DNA from: an uncultured Collinsella sp.
Lineage (GTDB): Bacteria > Actinomycetota > Coriobacteriia > Coriobacteriales > Coriobacteriaceae
Direction: 5' to 3'
NCBI GenBank assembly: GCA_900551635.1
Contig: URWQ01000038.1
Coordinates: 1-9,610 of the forward strand
DNA length: 9,610 nt
Shown: positions 1 through 5,939 of the stretch, in pieces
Layout of the letters: each line of letters opens with the position of its first letter
Numbering within the stretch: the first letter of the stretch is position 1
Notes under the pieces: generated by a model
Database searches by the model: none
What the model was told of the DNA's origin: nothing
Seen by the model: the letters and a program-made list of their open reading frames with translations, nothing else
Made by a program: the position numbers and the translations under genes

Positions 1-2
1 CC

Positions 3-95
3 GTTGCCGCGCCCCGCAGTGCCCGCTTCCCCCGAGAACAATTATCAGTGCAGGTAGACAGCTTGTCGATTTTCGAAAAAGCCGGCTATGGTTGA
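3..95 (+). CDS. Possible 3' end of an unidentified protein (partial)
   Basis: One plus-strand frame is open from the window edge to a TGA at 93-95 and ends in residues that read like a normal protein terminus (VDSLSIFEKAGYG). Only about 30 codons are visible, so no family can be assigned. A second frame is also open from base 2 to about 110, so the choice of frame is uncertain. If real, it would be another gene of the mobile element, cut by the window edge. Confidence 0.25.
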   Translation, partial: VAAPRSARFPREQLSVQVDSLSIFEKAGYG

Positions 96-260
96 CCTCT
101 GCGGCTTAAACGTAGTAGATAGGCCCTATTCGTGGCACAGCACTACTGCACCCCAAATTGGTACCTCGAGCCCTCGTGAGTTGCCAACAAGCTGTTCGCC
201 CAGCGCTTTATCCGCGCGGCATTTGGAAAATAGCACCACCGTAAAACCCGCGAGTAGCGC

Positions 261-310
261 TTACTTTGCTATATCTTGCTATACTTTGCTATATCTTGCT
301 ATATCTTGAG
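261..310 (+). repeat. Five tandem 10-bp repeats upstream of the ATPase
   Basis: Five consecutive decamers fit the consensus ATAyyTTGCT: TTACTTTGCT, ATATCTTGCT, ATACTTTGCT, ATATCTTGCT, ATATCTTGAG. They alternate so that a 20-bp higher-order unit is also visible. The array ends 14 nt before the ATPase ATG. A 10-bp period places each copy on the same face of the helix, which is typical of cooperative protein-binding sites such as operators or iterons; that role is inferred. Copy-number change by slippage is also possible. Confidence 0.8.
267..295 (+). promoter_or_regulatory. Possible promoter embedded in the decamer array
   Basis: A TTGCTA hexamer (267-272) and a TATATC hexamer (290-295) are 17 nt apart and could act as -35 and -10 boxes. 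The same pairing recurs 10 bp downstream (277-282 with 300-305). Initiation here would give a very short leader before the ATG at 325. The fit to consensus is modest, and the match may simply follow from the AT-rich repeat. Confidence 0.3.
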
Positions 311-324
311 CAAAGGTGGCTCAC

Positions 325-1416
325 ATGCAAACAAACCCTTTTAAGCCCACAGCAGGTAAAACACCTCCCACGATTATCGGCCGCGAAGATGTACTTGAAG
401 AATTCAGTGAAGGCCTCACCAACGGGCCTGGTGCCCCTGGGCGCCTAATGCGCATAGCCGGCGTCCGTGGAACGGGCAAGACGGTCCTCCTTGACGAGTG
501 CTCACGTTTGGCGCAAAGCCGTGGCTGGACGGTCATAAAAGAGGTCGCAACCGAGGGACTTTGCCAGCGCATTCTCGAACAGCTGCAGCCCAAATTCCAG
601 GCCAAACACGCCAGATTTGAGCCCACCGTAGCTGGCATATCCATCGGCAGCATAGATATTGAGCGAATCGGCCCATCGCTACGCGACGCCATGAGACAGA
701 CAATATCCAAGAATGAAAATGGCCTGCTCATCACTCTCGACGAGGTTCAAGACGCAGAGCTCGATGAGGTCCGAACGCTCTCCATTGCGATTCAGCAGGT
801 TATCGGCGAAGACCTTGATATCGCCTTTGTTTTTGCGGGGCTGCCTTCGATGATTGAAAGCATCATCAACGGAAAGACACTTACGTTTTTGCGCCGTGCC
901 CTCCCCTTTGACCTGAAGGCTGTGGCTGTAACCGAAGTGTCGTACTCCCTCGAGGAAACCATTGAAGCGTCTGGCATGGAGTTGCAGCCAGGTATTGCCG
1001 GCCAACTTGCCGAGGCAACGCAAGGTTATCCTTTCATGATCCAACTCGTTGGATACTACGCATGGCAGTTGGCAAGACGCGCACATACACCGATTATTGG
1101 AGAAGAAGAAGCCGAGCGCGGCATTGCAACGGCACGCGAACGCTTCTGTGCCATGGTGATTGAGCCCGCGCTACAGCGCATTCCGCCCACGTGCATCGCT
1201 TATCTGCTGAGCATGGCATCTTTGGGGCAGACGAGCTCGACCAGCATGGTTGCCGACGCCCTAAACAAAACGCCTCAACAGGTGAGTTCCGTCCGCAGCC
1301 GCCTGTTAAGAGAATCGATTATCGAGGCTCCCTCGTACGGCAAGGTCTCATTTGCCATCCCCTACATGCGCGACTACCTCTACGAGCACAAAGCCGAACT
1401 GGAAGTTGAACTGTAG
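325..1416 (+). CDS. AAA/P-loop ATPase with C-terminal winged-helix-like region
   Basis: A 363-residue ATPase of the archaeal-type/AAA_16-like P-loop group. Walker A is GVRGTGKT at residues 46-53 and Walker B is LLITLDE at 134-140. A hydrophobic strand ending in AGLP near residues 165-173 fits the sensor-1 position. The N-terminal IIGREDVLEEF motif, which precedes Walker A in this family, is present. The last ~90 residues (about 275 onward) resemble a winged helix and contain the helix-like stretch NKTPQQVSSVRSRLL. I chose ATG 325 because AAAGGTGG at 312-319 sits 5 nt upstream; a GTG at 316 overlaps that site and is less likely. The gene stands alone, between a decamer array and a dyad-repeat array, and no signal peptide or membrane segment is seen. 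Such ATPases often occur singly on mobile elements. Its task is unknown; DNA binding through the C-terminal region is an inference. Confidence 0.85.
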   Translation: MQTNPFKPTAGKTPPTIIGREDVLEEFSEGLTNGPGAPGRLMRIAGVRGTGKTVLLDECSRLAQSRGWTVIKEVATEGLCQRILEQLQPKFQAKHARFEPTVAGISIGSIDIERIGPSLRDAMRQTISKNENGLLITLDEVQDAELDEVRTLSIAIQQVIGEDLDIAFVFAGLPSMIESIINGKTLTFLRRALPFDLKAVAVTEVSYSLEETIEASGMELQPGIAGQLAEATQGYPFMIQLVGYYAWQLARRAHTPIIGEEEAERGIATARERFCAMVIEPALQRIPPTCIAYLLSMASLGQTSSTSMVADALNKTPQQVSSVRSRLLRESIIEAPSYGKVSFAIPYMRDYLYEHKAELEVEL

Positions 1417-1435
1417 AAACGGCAACTGCCCTGCA

Positions 1436-1590
1436 AGACGAAAACCGTTTTCGTACGGATTTAAAGCAGACGTAAACGATTTTCGTCTTGATTTGCGTAC
1501 GGAATTAAGACGTAAATTGCGCTTTCGTACGCTTATTACCAGACGCAAATTGTTTTCGTCCGGCCATGCGTCCCCAATCTAGACGAAAAG
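1436..1590. repeat. Array of interrupted dyad repeats (AGACGnAAA...TTTTCGT)
   Basis: Five copies of AGACGnAAA begin at 1436, 1468, 1508, 1541 and 1581, with spacings of 32, 40, 33 and 40 bases. In the first four, a TTTCGT or TTTTCGT follows within 3-5 bases and makes each unit an imperfect palindrome; the first contains CGAAAAC-C-GTTTTCG. The alternating spacing makes a 72/73-bp higher-order repeat. The array starts 20 nt after the ATPase stop and runs into the 3' end of the minus-strand recombinase reading frame. It could be recombinase arm sites, an origin-like binding array, or a nested terminator region; the sequence alone does not decide. Confidence 0.75.
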
Positions 1591-2578
1591 AGCCCCGAGC
1601 TCGTATTGAACTGCATCCCAATTCTTGGACGGGCGCCGATGCCCTGATCTCTACCATGTCGAGGTGCGAGATCAAATCCTTGGCGCGCTCGCCGGAGTGG
1701 TATGCCTTGTTCGGCGCCACCTTCCTGTAGAGCTTCTTGAGCTTCGTCTTCCCCTTGTTGCCCGGCGGCATCTCCGTCTCAGGTGGCAGCCCTAGGAAGG
1801 ACAGGACGCCGGGCAGGTCGCACAGCATCACGTCCTCGATGTCGGCCTTGGCCGCCAGGTCGACGACTCTCTGCGCTGTCGGCGAGATGTTCGGGGTGCT
1901 GCTACCGCCCGCTGGTTCGGAAGCTGGCGGGCAGTAGCGGGCAGTAGCGGCAGTAGCGGTGTGGCTCGATAGGCCCGAATATCCGTAAGGAAGGTGCTCG
2001 CTCTCATATGTGCTGATATGCCTCGCCTCGCGAACCTTGGGATGCTTCCTGAGGTAATCCCTCAATTCGAGCCACTCTTTATGCTCATAACGCTTCGAAA
2101 TCGTTTCCCCGTCGACAGTTTCCTTCACATAATGGTATGTTCGAACGCCTTCGAACTTGCCGAACCCGTTCTCGACGCTGAAGTTTCTGAACCAGCGCGA
2201 AAACCCATTCAGGTCCATGAAGTTGACTTGGGGATGCCTGTCTTTCGTTCGTTCGAATGAGTGGACGAGCGGAGTGCCTTTGACTTGTTCCAGGCCGAAG
2301 GCTTCCATTTCGCGGGCCTGCTCCTTTTTCCAGAATTCGAGATACGACGTCAGCGTCTCGCTTATCGAGATCCTCCGCACGCTTTTCTTGCTTTTGGGCG
2401 AGCGAACGCTTCGATCGGCCGCGAACTGCTGCTCAATGAGGATGCTTCTGTTCTCGACGGAGACATCGGACCACGTCATCCCGAGGGCTTCTGCCCTTCT
2501 CATGTCGGTGTCGAGCATGAGCATCACGCATGTGATGTGCGCGTCCGGTTCTCGATTGAGTAGGATGTCGAGTAGGCG
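1505..2578 (-). pseudogene. Tyrosine recombinase catalytic part fused to an unrecognised C-terminus
   Basis: Homology to integrase begins at about 2577, with RLLDILLNREPDAHITCVML, the usual opening of the catalytic domain. Box I follows as DTDMRRAEALGMTWSDV, with the conserved Arg near 2495-2500; the usual TG before it is TD. The beta-hairpin lysine region (SPKSKKSVRRISI) and GFSRWFRNF are also recognisable. After VRTYHYV (about 2126) the expected HxLRHT, LGH and catalytic Tyr motifs are not visible. The nearest resemblance to HELRHT is LELRDY. The frame instead continues for about 200 residues of unfamiliar sequence and reads through low-complexity repeats and the dyad array to a stop at 1505. 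It is out of frame with the N-terminal fragment and about 100 residues of core-binding domain are missing, so I read it as inactive. Confidence 0.7.
1926..1959. repeat. Short tandem repeat GCGGGCAGTA
   Basis: The unit GCGGGCAGTA occurs twice in succession and is followed by a 9-base version, GCGGCAGTA. It lies in the recombinase-fused reading frame and encodes a low-complexity TATAATARYC stretch there. The change from 10 to 9 bases shifts the reading frame, so this segment is either newly slipped or not under coding constraint. Confidence 0.6.
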
Positions 2579-2859
2579 AGCGGCGTGATGGTTCCTTCGC
2601 GGTTGTCGTGGAACTTTTTTGCGTACGAGCCGACGGTGTCCCTCGATTTTTGGACGTAGGTGCCGCTGTTGAGTTCTGCCTTGTAGGCTTCGAGTGCGGT
2701 GTCGACCTCTCGGCTTTTGGTGGTATGTATGGTCTGCCACGGCGAATAGCGGTATTTGCCCGTGACCGGATCCTTGCCGAGGCTGTGACGGTAGCGCCAC
2801 GTGTATTTGTCGCGGCGTTGCTTCGTTCCTTTGCCTATGACGAGAGGTCGGTCGTTCAT
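2524..2859 (-). pseudogene. Tyrosine recombinase (integrase) N-terminal fragment
   Basis: This is the arm-binding N-terminus of a phage/ICE-type integrase. A Tn916-Int-like segment, YTWRYRHSLGKDPVTGKYRY, covers residues 19-38. A linker (EVDTALEAYKAELNSG) leads into the first helix of the SAM-like core-binding domain, TVGSYAKKFHDNREG, at residues 75-89. Homology ends at about residue 95 (nt 2575). The catalytic domain then resumes in another frame, and the remaining residues here are out-of-frame sequence. The start at 2859 is supported by AAGGA 5 nt upstream (2865-2869). The fragment lies about 280 bp from the tRNA-derived attachment site, the usual position of an integrase gene. A frameshift plus internal deletion means no intact recombinase is encoded in this window. 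Confidence 0.75.
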
Positions 2860-2930
2860 CGTGTTCCTTGCCTGAAGTGCCTGAGAATCGCGCTCGGTTG
2901 CGCGGAATGGCGCAAAGGGCTGGGGCGGGT

Positions 2931-2986
2931 GGGCATTACCCTTGGTGGTGGGCCCTGCGTGGGGTCACACCCCAAGGGTAATGCTC
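2931..2986. repeat. 13-bp perfect inverted repeat between integrase and att site
   Basis: GCATTACCCTTGG (2933-2945) and CCAAGGGTAATGC (2972-2984) are exact reverse complements separated by 26 bases. Pairing continues outward with GGCGG (2924-2928) against CCGCC (2986-2990), leaving a small bulge. No T-run follows on either strand, so an intrinsic terminator is unlikely. Its place between the recombinase start and the att fragment suggests a binding site or structured DNA used in recombination control, which is inference. Confidence 0.65.
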
Positions 2987-3009
2987 CGCCTGACCGCTTT
3001 CAAGCTCGT

Positions 3010-3111
3010 TGTGGGTCGAATTTGGGTCGAATTATTCCGCGTACTTTTCTTTCGTAAATCTATGAAAACATCAAATGACCTGGAGTTATATTGACTTCAA
3101 TTTGGGTCGAA
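3010..3111 (+). repeat. Three copies of (T/G)TGGGTCGAA beside the att site
   Basis: TGTGGGTCGAA (3010-3020) is directly followed by TTTGGGTCGAA (3021-3031), and a third copy, TTTGGGTCGAA, lies at 3101-3111, 30 nt before the tRNA fragment. The first two are 11 bp apart, one helical turn. Short direct repeats flanking a crossover site are typical arm-type integrase or excisionase sites; this use is inferred from position only. Confidence 0.55.
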
Positions 3112-3140
3112 ATGTCTGAATGAAACAACGTCGTAGCGAC

Positions 3141-3185
3141 CTCATAACCCGAAGGTCGGTGGTTCAAATCCGCCCCCCGCGACCA
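3141..3185 (+). tRNA. 3' fragment of tRNA-Met(CAT), initiator type; likely attR
   Basis: The fragment runs from the anticodon loop CTCATAA through the 3' anticodon arm CCCGA, variable loop, T arm (GGTGG-TTCAAAT-CCGCC), acceptor 3' strand CCCCGCG, discriminator A and an encoded CCA. The CCC after the loop is characteristic of initiator tRNA-fMet. The sequence upstream cannot supply the CGCGGGG acceptor partner, the D arm, or the GGG of the anticodon stem, so this is not a functional tRNA. A 3' tRNA segment beginning at the anticodon loop is the classic duplicate left at the far end of an element integrated by a tyrosine recombinase. Its orientation puts the element to the left and the host to the right. 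Confidence 0.8.
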
Positions 3186-3194
3186 TGAAACTTC

Positions 3195-3226
3195 AGGTCG
3201 GAAGCATAAAAGCTCCCGACCTTTTT
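3195..3226 (+). terminator. Intrinsic terminator after the tRNA fragment
   Basis: AGGTCGGAAGC (3195-3205) pairs with GCTCCCGACCT (3212-3222) with one mismatch, around the loop ATAAAA. TTTTT (3222-3226) and CTTT follow. It is probably the native terminator of the original tRNA-fMet gene, stranded here by integration. Confidence 0.8.
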
Positions 3227-3410
3227 CTTTGTCTAGGGGTTTCGGCATCTCTCGTTCTTTGGGTACCTCGAGGCGGGCAATCAGATAGATGCTTACGAGT
3301 ATCATAGGGTCTTTTTACGTCGCGGTCGTGTCTCGTACTGGTGCGCCGCTCTTTGTGGGACGTGTCACTTTGCCATAGGTTGTCCGGCGGCGGGGCGCAG
3401 GTCGTTCCCC

Positions 3411-3435
3411 GTGGCGTCGCTCCTTTCGACGCTAC
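3411..3435 (-). terminator. Hairpin downstream of the MGMT-like gene
   Basis: On the minus strand GTAGCGTCG and CGACGCCAC form a 9-bp stem with one mismatch around AAAGGAG. The hairpin starts about 10 nt after the MGMT-like stop codon. It lacks a U-tract, so it may stabilise the 3' end or work with Rho rather than being a strong intrinsic terminator. Confidence 0.35.
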
Positions 3436-3444
3436 GCTGCCTGG

Positions 3445-3753
3445 CTACTCGTTCCACTGGTGCTTTTTCATGTCGACGCAGCCGTTGTCTCGGAAGGCGA
3501 CTCCTTCCTCCGTCAGTAGTGCTCGCTGGTCGGGGAAGTTTGGCGCGAGGCGTCCCGCGTGGTTGACGACGCGGTGGCAGGGATAATCGCCGTAGCGATC
3601 CGCCTCGCTCAGCACCGCTCCGACCAGGCGAGAGTTTTTCTCCCTGCCGATGAGGCGCGCTATCTGACCGTACGAGGCGACGCATCCCGCCGGAATCTCT
3701 GCCACGACGAAGAGAATCTCATAAACCAAATCTTCGTCCAGGACTTTTCCCAT
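3445..3753 (-). CDS. MGMT/ATL-family DNA-repair protein, single domain
   Basis: A 102-residue protein made only of the DNA-binding domain of O6-alkylguanine-DNA alkyltransferases. The recognition-helix region is ASYGQIARLIG (26-36). The flipping region is SRLVGAVLS (41-49). The active-site motif PCHRVVNHAGRL spans 58-69, with Cys59. The C-terminus, LLTEEGVAF...VDMKKHQW, is the usual family ending, so the protein looks complete. The N-terminal ribonuclease-like domain of full MGMT (about 160 residues in total) is absent, as in alkyltransferase-like (ATL) proteins. ATLs, however, usually have Trp where this protein has the alkyl-accepting Cys. The likely role is recognition of O6-alkylguanine with possible direct repair in the cytoplasm. 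GGGAG lies 7 nt before the ATG. The gene is 174 nt downstream of the CBS gene, same strand, and may be the last gene of that transcript. Confidence 0.85.
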   Translation of the reverse strand: MGKVLDEDLVYEILFVVAEIPAGCVASYGQIARLIGREKNSRLVGAVLSEADRYGDYPCHRVVNHAGRLAPNFPDQRALLTEEGVAFRDNGCVDMKKHQWNE

Positions 3754-3807
3754 CGTATCGCTCCCGTGTTCGCTTTTGCCTTCGGGGGCGCGGCGCCGAT
3801 CACCCGT

Positions 3808-3824
3808 GCTGCGATTTTCGCAGC
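3808..3824 (-). other. Small perfect hairpin in the CBS-MGMT spacer
   Basis: GCTGCGA-TTT-TCGCAGC forms a 7-bp stem with a 3-base loop, inside the 174-nt gap between the CBS gene and the MGMT-like gene. No U-tract follows on the minus strand. It may weaken readthrough or protect an mRNA end. Nothing else was recognised in this spacer. Confidence 0.35.
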
Positions 3825-3927
3825 TCCCCTTACCGAAGCATCGAGGGAAAGCGCGTGCGTGTCAAGGTTGTCTGGTCCAGTTGCTGGCTCGATGCCTCGA
3901 GATGTTCGCCTCAAGTGCGACCTGCCC

Positions 3928-4434
3928 CTATTGGAAAAGGATGCCGAAGATGTATTTGGTGATGGCGGAGCGGCGGATGACCCCCACGAGTTTGCCCTCG
4001 TCATCAACCACAGGAAGCTTCTTGAACTTCTTCTTCGCCAGCAGCGCGGCGACGCGGGCGATGCTCTGCTCGGGACGGGCACACACTACCTGGCGCGTCG
4101 CGAAATCCATGACGCAGCGATCCTTCAGGTCTTCGATGCGCTGCTCAAGGCTCTGATCGTCGAAGTACAGCATGGACGCGTCGCCGCCCGTGAAGATGGT
4201 GTGAGCGCGATGCTGCGCGATGGCTCCCATGACATCGCCGTCGGAGATGAACCCGACCACCTGGTTGCGTTCATCGATTACGGGCATGCTGCTCACCTCG
4301 TTTTCGGCGAGCATGCGCACCACGTCGGAAATCGTGCAATCCTGCGTGCAGGTGAACGGCTCTTCAATCATGATGCTCGAAACGGGCGTCCCCTCGAGCT
4401 CGAGCGGGATGCGCTCGGACAGAATCTCGGACAT
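3928..4434 (-). CDS. Tandem CBS-domain protein
   Basis: A 168-residue soluble protein made of two CBS domains. The first covers about residues 18-75 (VSSIMIEEPFTCTQDCTISD ... MPVIDERNQVVGFISDGDV). The second covers about 105-165 (CVMDFATRQVVCARPEQSI ... LPVVDDEGKLVGVIRRSAI). Both carry the typical h-P-V-h-D...VGhI pattern. Such stand-alone CBS pairs usually bind adenine nucleotides and act as energy or ligand sensors; the ligand here is not visible. The ATG is 3 nt after the MFS stop, and its AAGGAGG Shine-Dalgarno (4441-4447) lies inside the MFS coding end, so the two are almost certainly co-transcribed and translationally coupled. A role in tuning the transporter is possible but inferred. 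Confidence 0.88.
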   Translation of the reverse strand: MSEILSERIPLELEGTPVSSIMIEEPFTCTQDCTISDVVRMLAENEVSSMPVIDERNQVVGFISDGDVMGAIAQHRAHTIFTGGDASMLYFDDQSLEQRIEDLKDRCVMDFATRQVVCARPEQSIARVAALLAKKKFKKLPVVDDEGKLVGVIRRSAITKYIFGILFQ

Positions 4435-4437
4435 CGC

Positions 4438-5877
4438 TTATGCCTCCTTCGTTTTCGGTGCGGTTTTCTTGGTGCGCACGCTGAATATGGCGCAGATAAG
4501 GGAAACGAGGCCGATTGCCGCGCACACCTTGTAAGCGACGCCCGCGCCCACGGCGGTGGCTACTTGGATGCTCGCATCGACGCCGGCCGACGCGGTGACG
4601 CTTGTCATGACCGTGATGATGAGCGCCGTGCACAAACCGCCGGCGACCTGGCGGCCGGTGTTCGCGATGGCGTTGCCGTGGGCGATCATGTCATTTTTCA
4701 AGGCATTGACACCCCATGTGTTCACCGGCATGTTCGCGAGCGACTGGCCGGCGGACTGCAGCATGCAGAACAGCGCAACCACCAAGATGGGCGTGTTTAC
4801 CGTCGAAAGCGAGAGCAGGAACAGGGCGCCGGTCATGAGGGCCAGGCCGACGATCGAGATGGCACGCGGACCGAACTTGTCGAACACCACGCCGGAGATA
4901 GGGCTGATGATGATGCCCACCGCCGCGGCGGGAAGCATGGCCATGCCGGTTTCGAAGGCCGAAGCGCCAAGCGAGGTTTGCAGCAGCAACGGCAACAGCG
5001 TGTTGGTGACCAGGCATGCGGCGTTGATGAGCGTGACGATGATGGCGGCCACGCGGAACTCGCGCGTCTTGAGCGTGCCCAGTTGAAGCAGCGGGTCCTC
5101 GATTTTGCCCTGGCGTACGACGAACAGCACCAAGCACACGACCCCCACGACGATCGACCCGAGCACCACGGGGTTGCCCCAACCCATCGACGAGGCGCTC
5201 GAGAACCCGTAGAGAAGTCCGCCGAAGGCGATGGTGGAGAGGACGACCGAGGGCAGGTCGAGCTTGGGGTTCTTCAGCTCGCCCACGTTTTTCAGCATGA
5301 ACACGCCCAGCACCAGCACGAGAATTGCGAGGGGGACGATGGCGCCGATCATGGTGCGCCAGCCGTACGTGTCGATCACCGCGCCGCCTACGACGGGGCC
5401 GACCGCGGGACCCGCCGACATGACGATGCCCGCCATGCCCATAGCCGTTCCTCGTTTCTCGACGGGGAACACCAGCATGGGAACCACCGAGACAAGCGGC
5501 ATGAGCACGCCTGAGCCCGCCGCTTGCAACACGCGACCGATGATGAGGAACAGGAAATCAGGGGCTGCGGCGCACAGCAGCGTGCCCAGCGCGAACACCA
5601 GCGTCGCCCCGAAGAATAGCGCGCGGGTGCTGAACTTGTCGATAAGGAACGCCGAAACGGGGACCATGATGCCGCTCACCAGCGGGTATATGGACATGAT
5701 CCACTGGGCAGTCGAGGCATCGATGGCGAAATCGGACATGATGACCGGCAGCGCAGGCGACATCACCGTTTGGTTCAGTAGCGCCAAGAAGGCACCCAGG
5801 ACGACGACCGCGACGATGCGGATCTGGGTACCGGTAATGCGCCCATTGGCGGGCGCGACCGTACAATTATCAGACAT
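4438..5877 (-). CDS. MFS drug exporter of the DHA2 (EmrB/QacA-like) group
   Basis: A 479-residue inner-membrane protein with about 14 hydrophobic segments, the size and pattern of DHA2 proton-driven multidrug exporters. TM1 (about 20-40) includes LNQTVMSPALP, the usual DHA2 opening. A motif-A-like loop, FLIDKFSTRALFF, covers 77-89. Motif B, GRVLQAAGSG, is at 114-123. Antiporter motif C, GPAVGPVVGG, is at 156-165. A second motif-A-like FDKFGPR occurs at 332-338, in the second half. The substrate cannot be told from sequence. GAAGGAAG is placed just before the ATG. It heads the MFS-CBS pair; 520 bases upstream are gene-free and hold a palindrome that could be an operator. No regulator gene of the MarR or TetR type sits next to it, which is unusual for such exporters. 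Confidence 0.9.
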   Translation of the reverse strand: MSDNCTVAPANGRITGTQIRIVAVVVLGAFLALLNQTVMSPALPVIMSDFAIDASTAQWIMSIYPLVSGIMVPVSAFLIDKFSTRALFFGATLVFALGTLLCAAAPDFLFLIIGRVLQAAGSGVLMPLVSVVPMLVFPVEKRGTAMGMAGIVMSAGPAVGPVVGGAVIDTYGWRTMIGAIVPLAILVLVLGVFMLKNVGELKNPKLDLPSVVLSTIAFGGLLYGFSSASSMGWGNPVVLGSIVVGVVCLVLFVVRQGKIEDPLLQLGTLKTREFRVAAIIVTLINAACLVTNTLLPLLLQTSLGASAFETGMAMLPAAAVGIIISPISGVVFDKFGPRAISIVGLALMTGALFLLSLSTVNTPILVVALFCMLQSAGQSLANMPVNTWGVNALKNDMIAHGNAIANTGRQVAGGLCTALIITVMTSVTASAGVDASIQVATAVGAGVAYKVCAAIGLVSLICAIFSVRTKKTAPKTKEA

Positions 5878-5939
5878 AAGCTTCCTTCGTATCTATTCGA
5901 TTCTTCGCCGAAGGCGCGCCGGCCCACGGGCGAAATAAC

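Noticed and set aside
88..309. A 73-codon plus-strand frame ahead of the ATPase
   Set aside because: It ends in the translated decamer repeat, lacks a ribosome-binding site, and has no protein-like pattern.
1436..1600. A CRISPR array
   Set aside because: Repeat units are short and imperfect, intervals are 9-20 bases, and no cas-like gene is present.
3110..3185. A complete tRNA-Met gene
   Set aside because: The upstream bases cannot form the acceptor, D or 5' anticodon strands; only the 3' part is present.
3060..3305. A minus-strand frame of 81 codons through the tRNA fragment
   Set aside because: It reads backwards through the tRNA 3' end and its terminator, with no ribosome-binding site; a common false call in such regions.
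3559..5514. A 651-codon plus-strand open frame
   Set aside because: It runs antisense across the MGMT-like, CBS and MFS genes, is extremely rich in His, Arg, Asp and Gly, and has no recognisable domain; it is a high-GC shadow frame.
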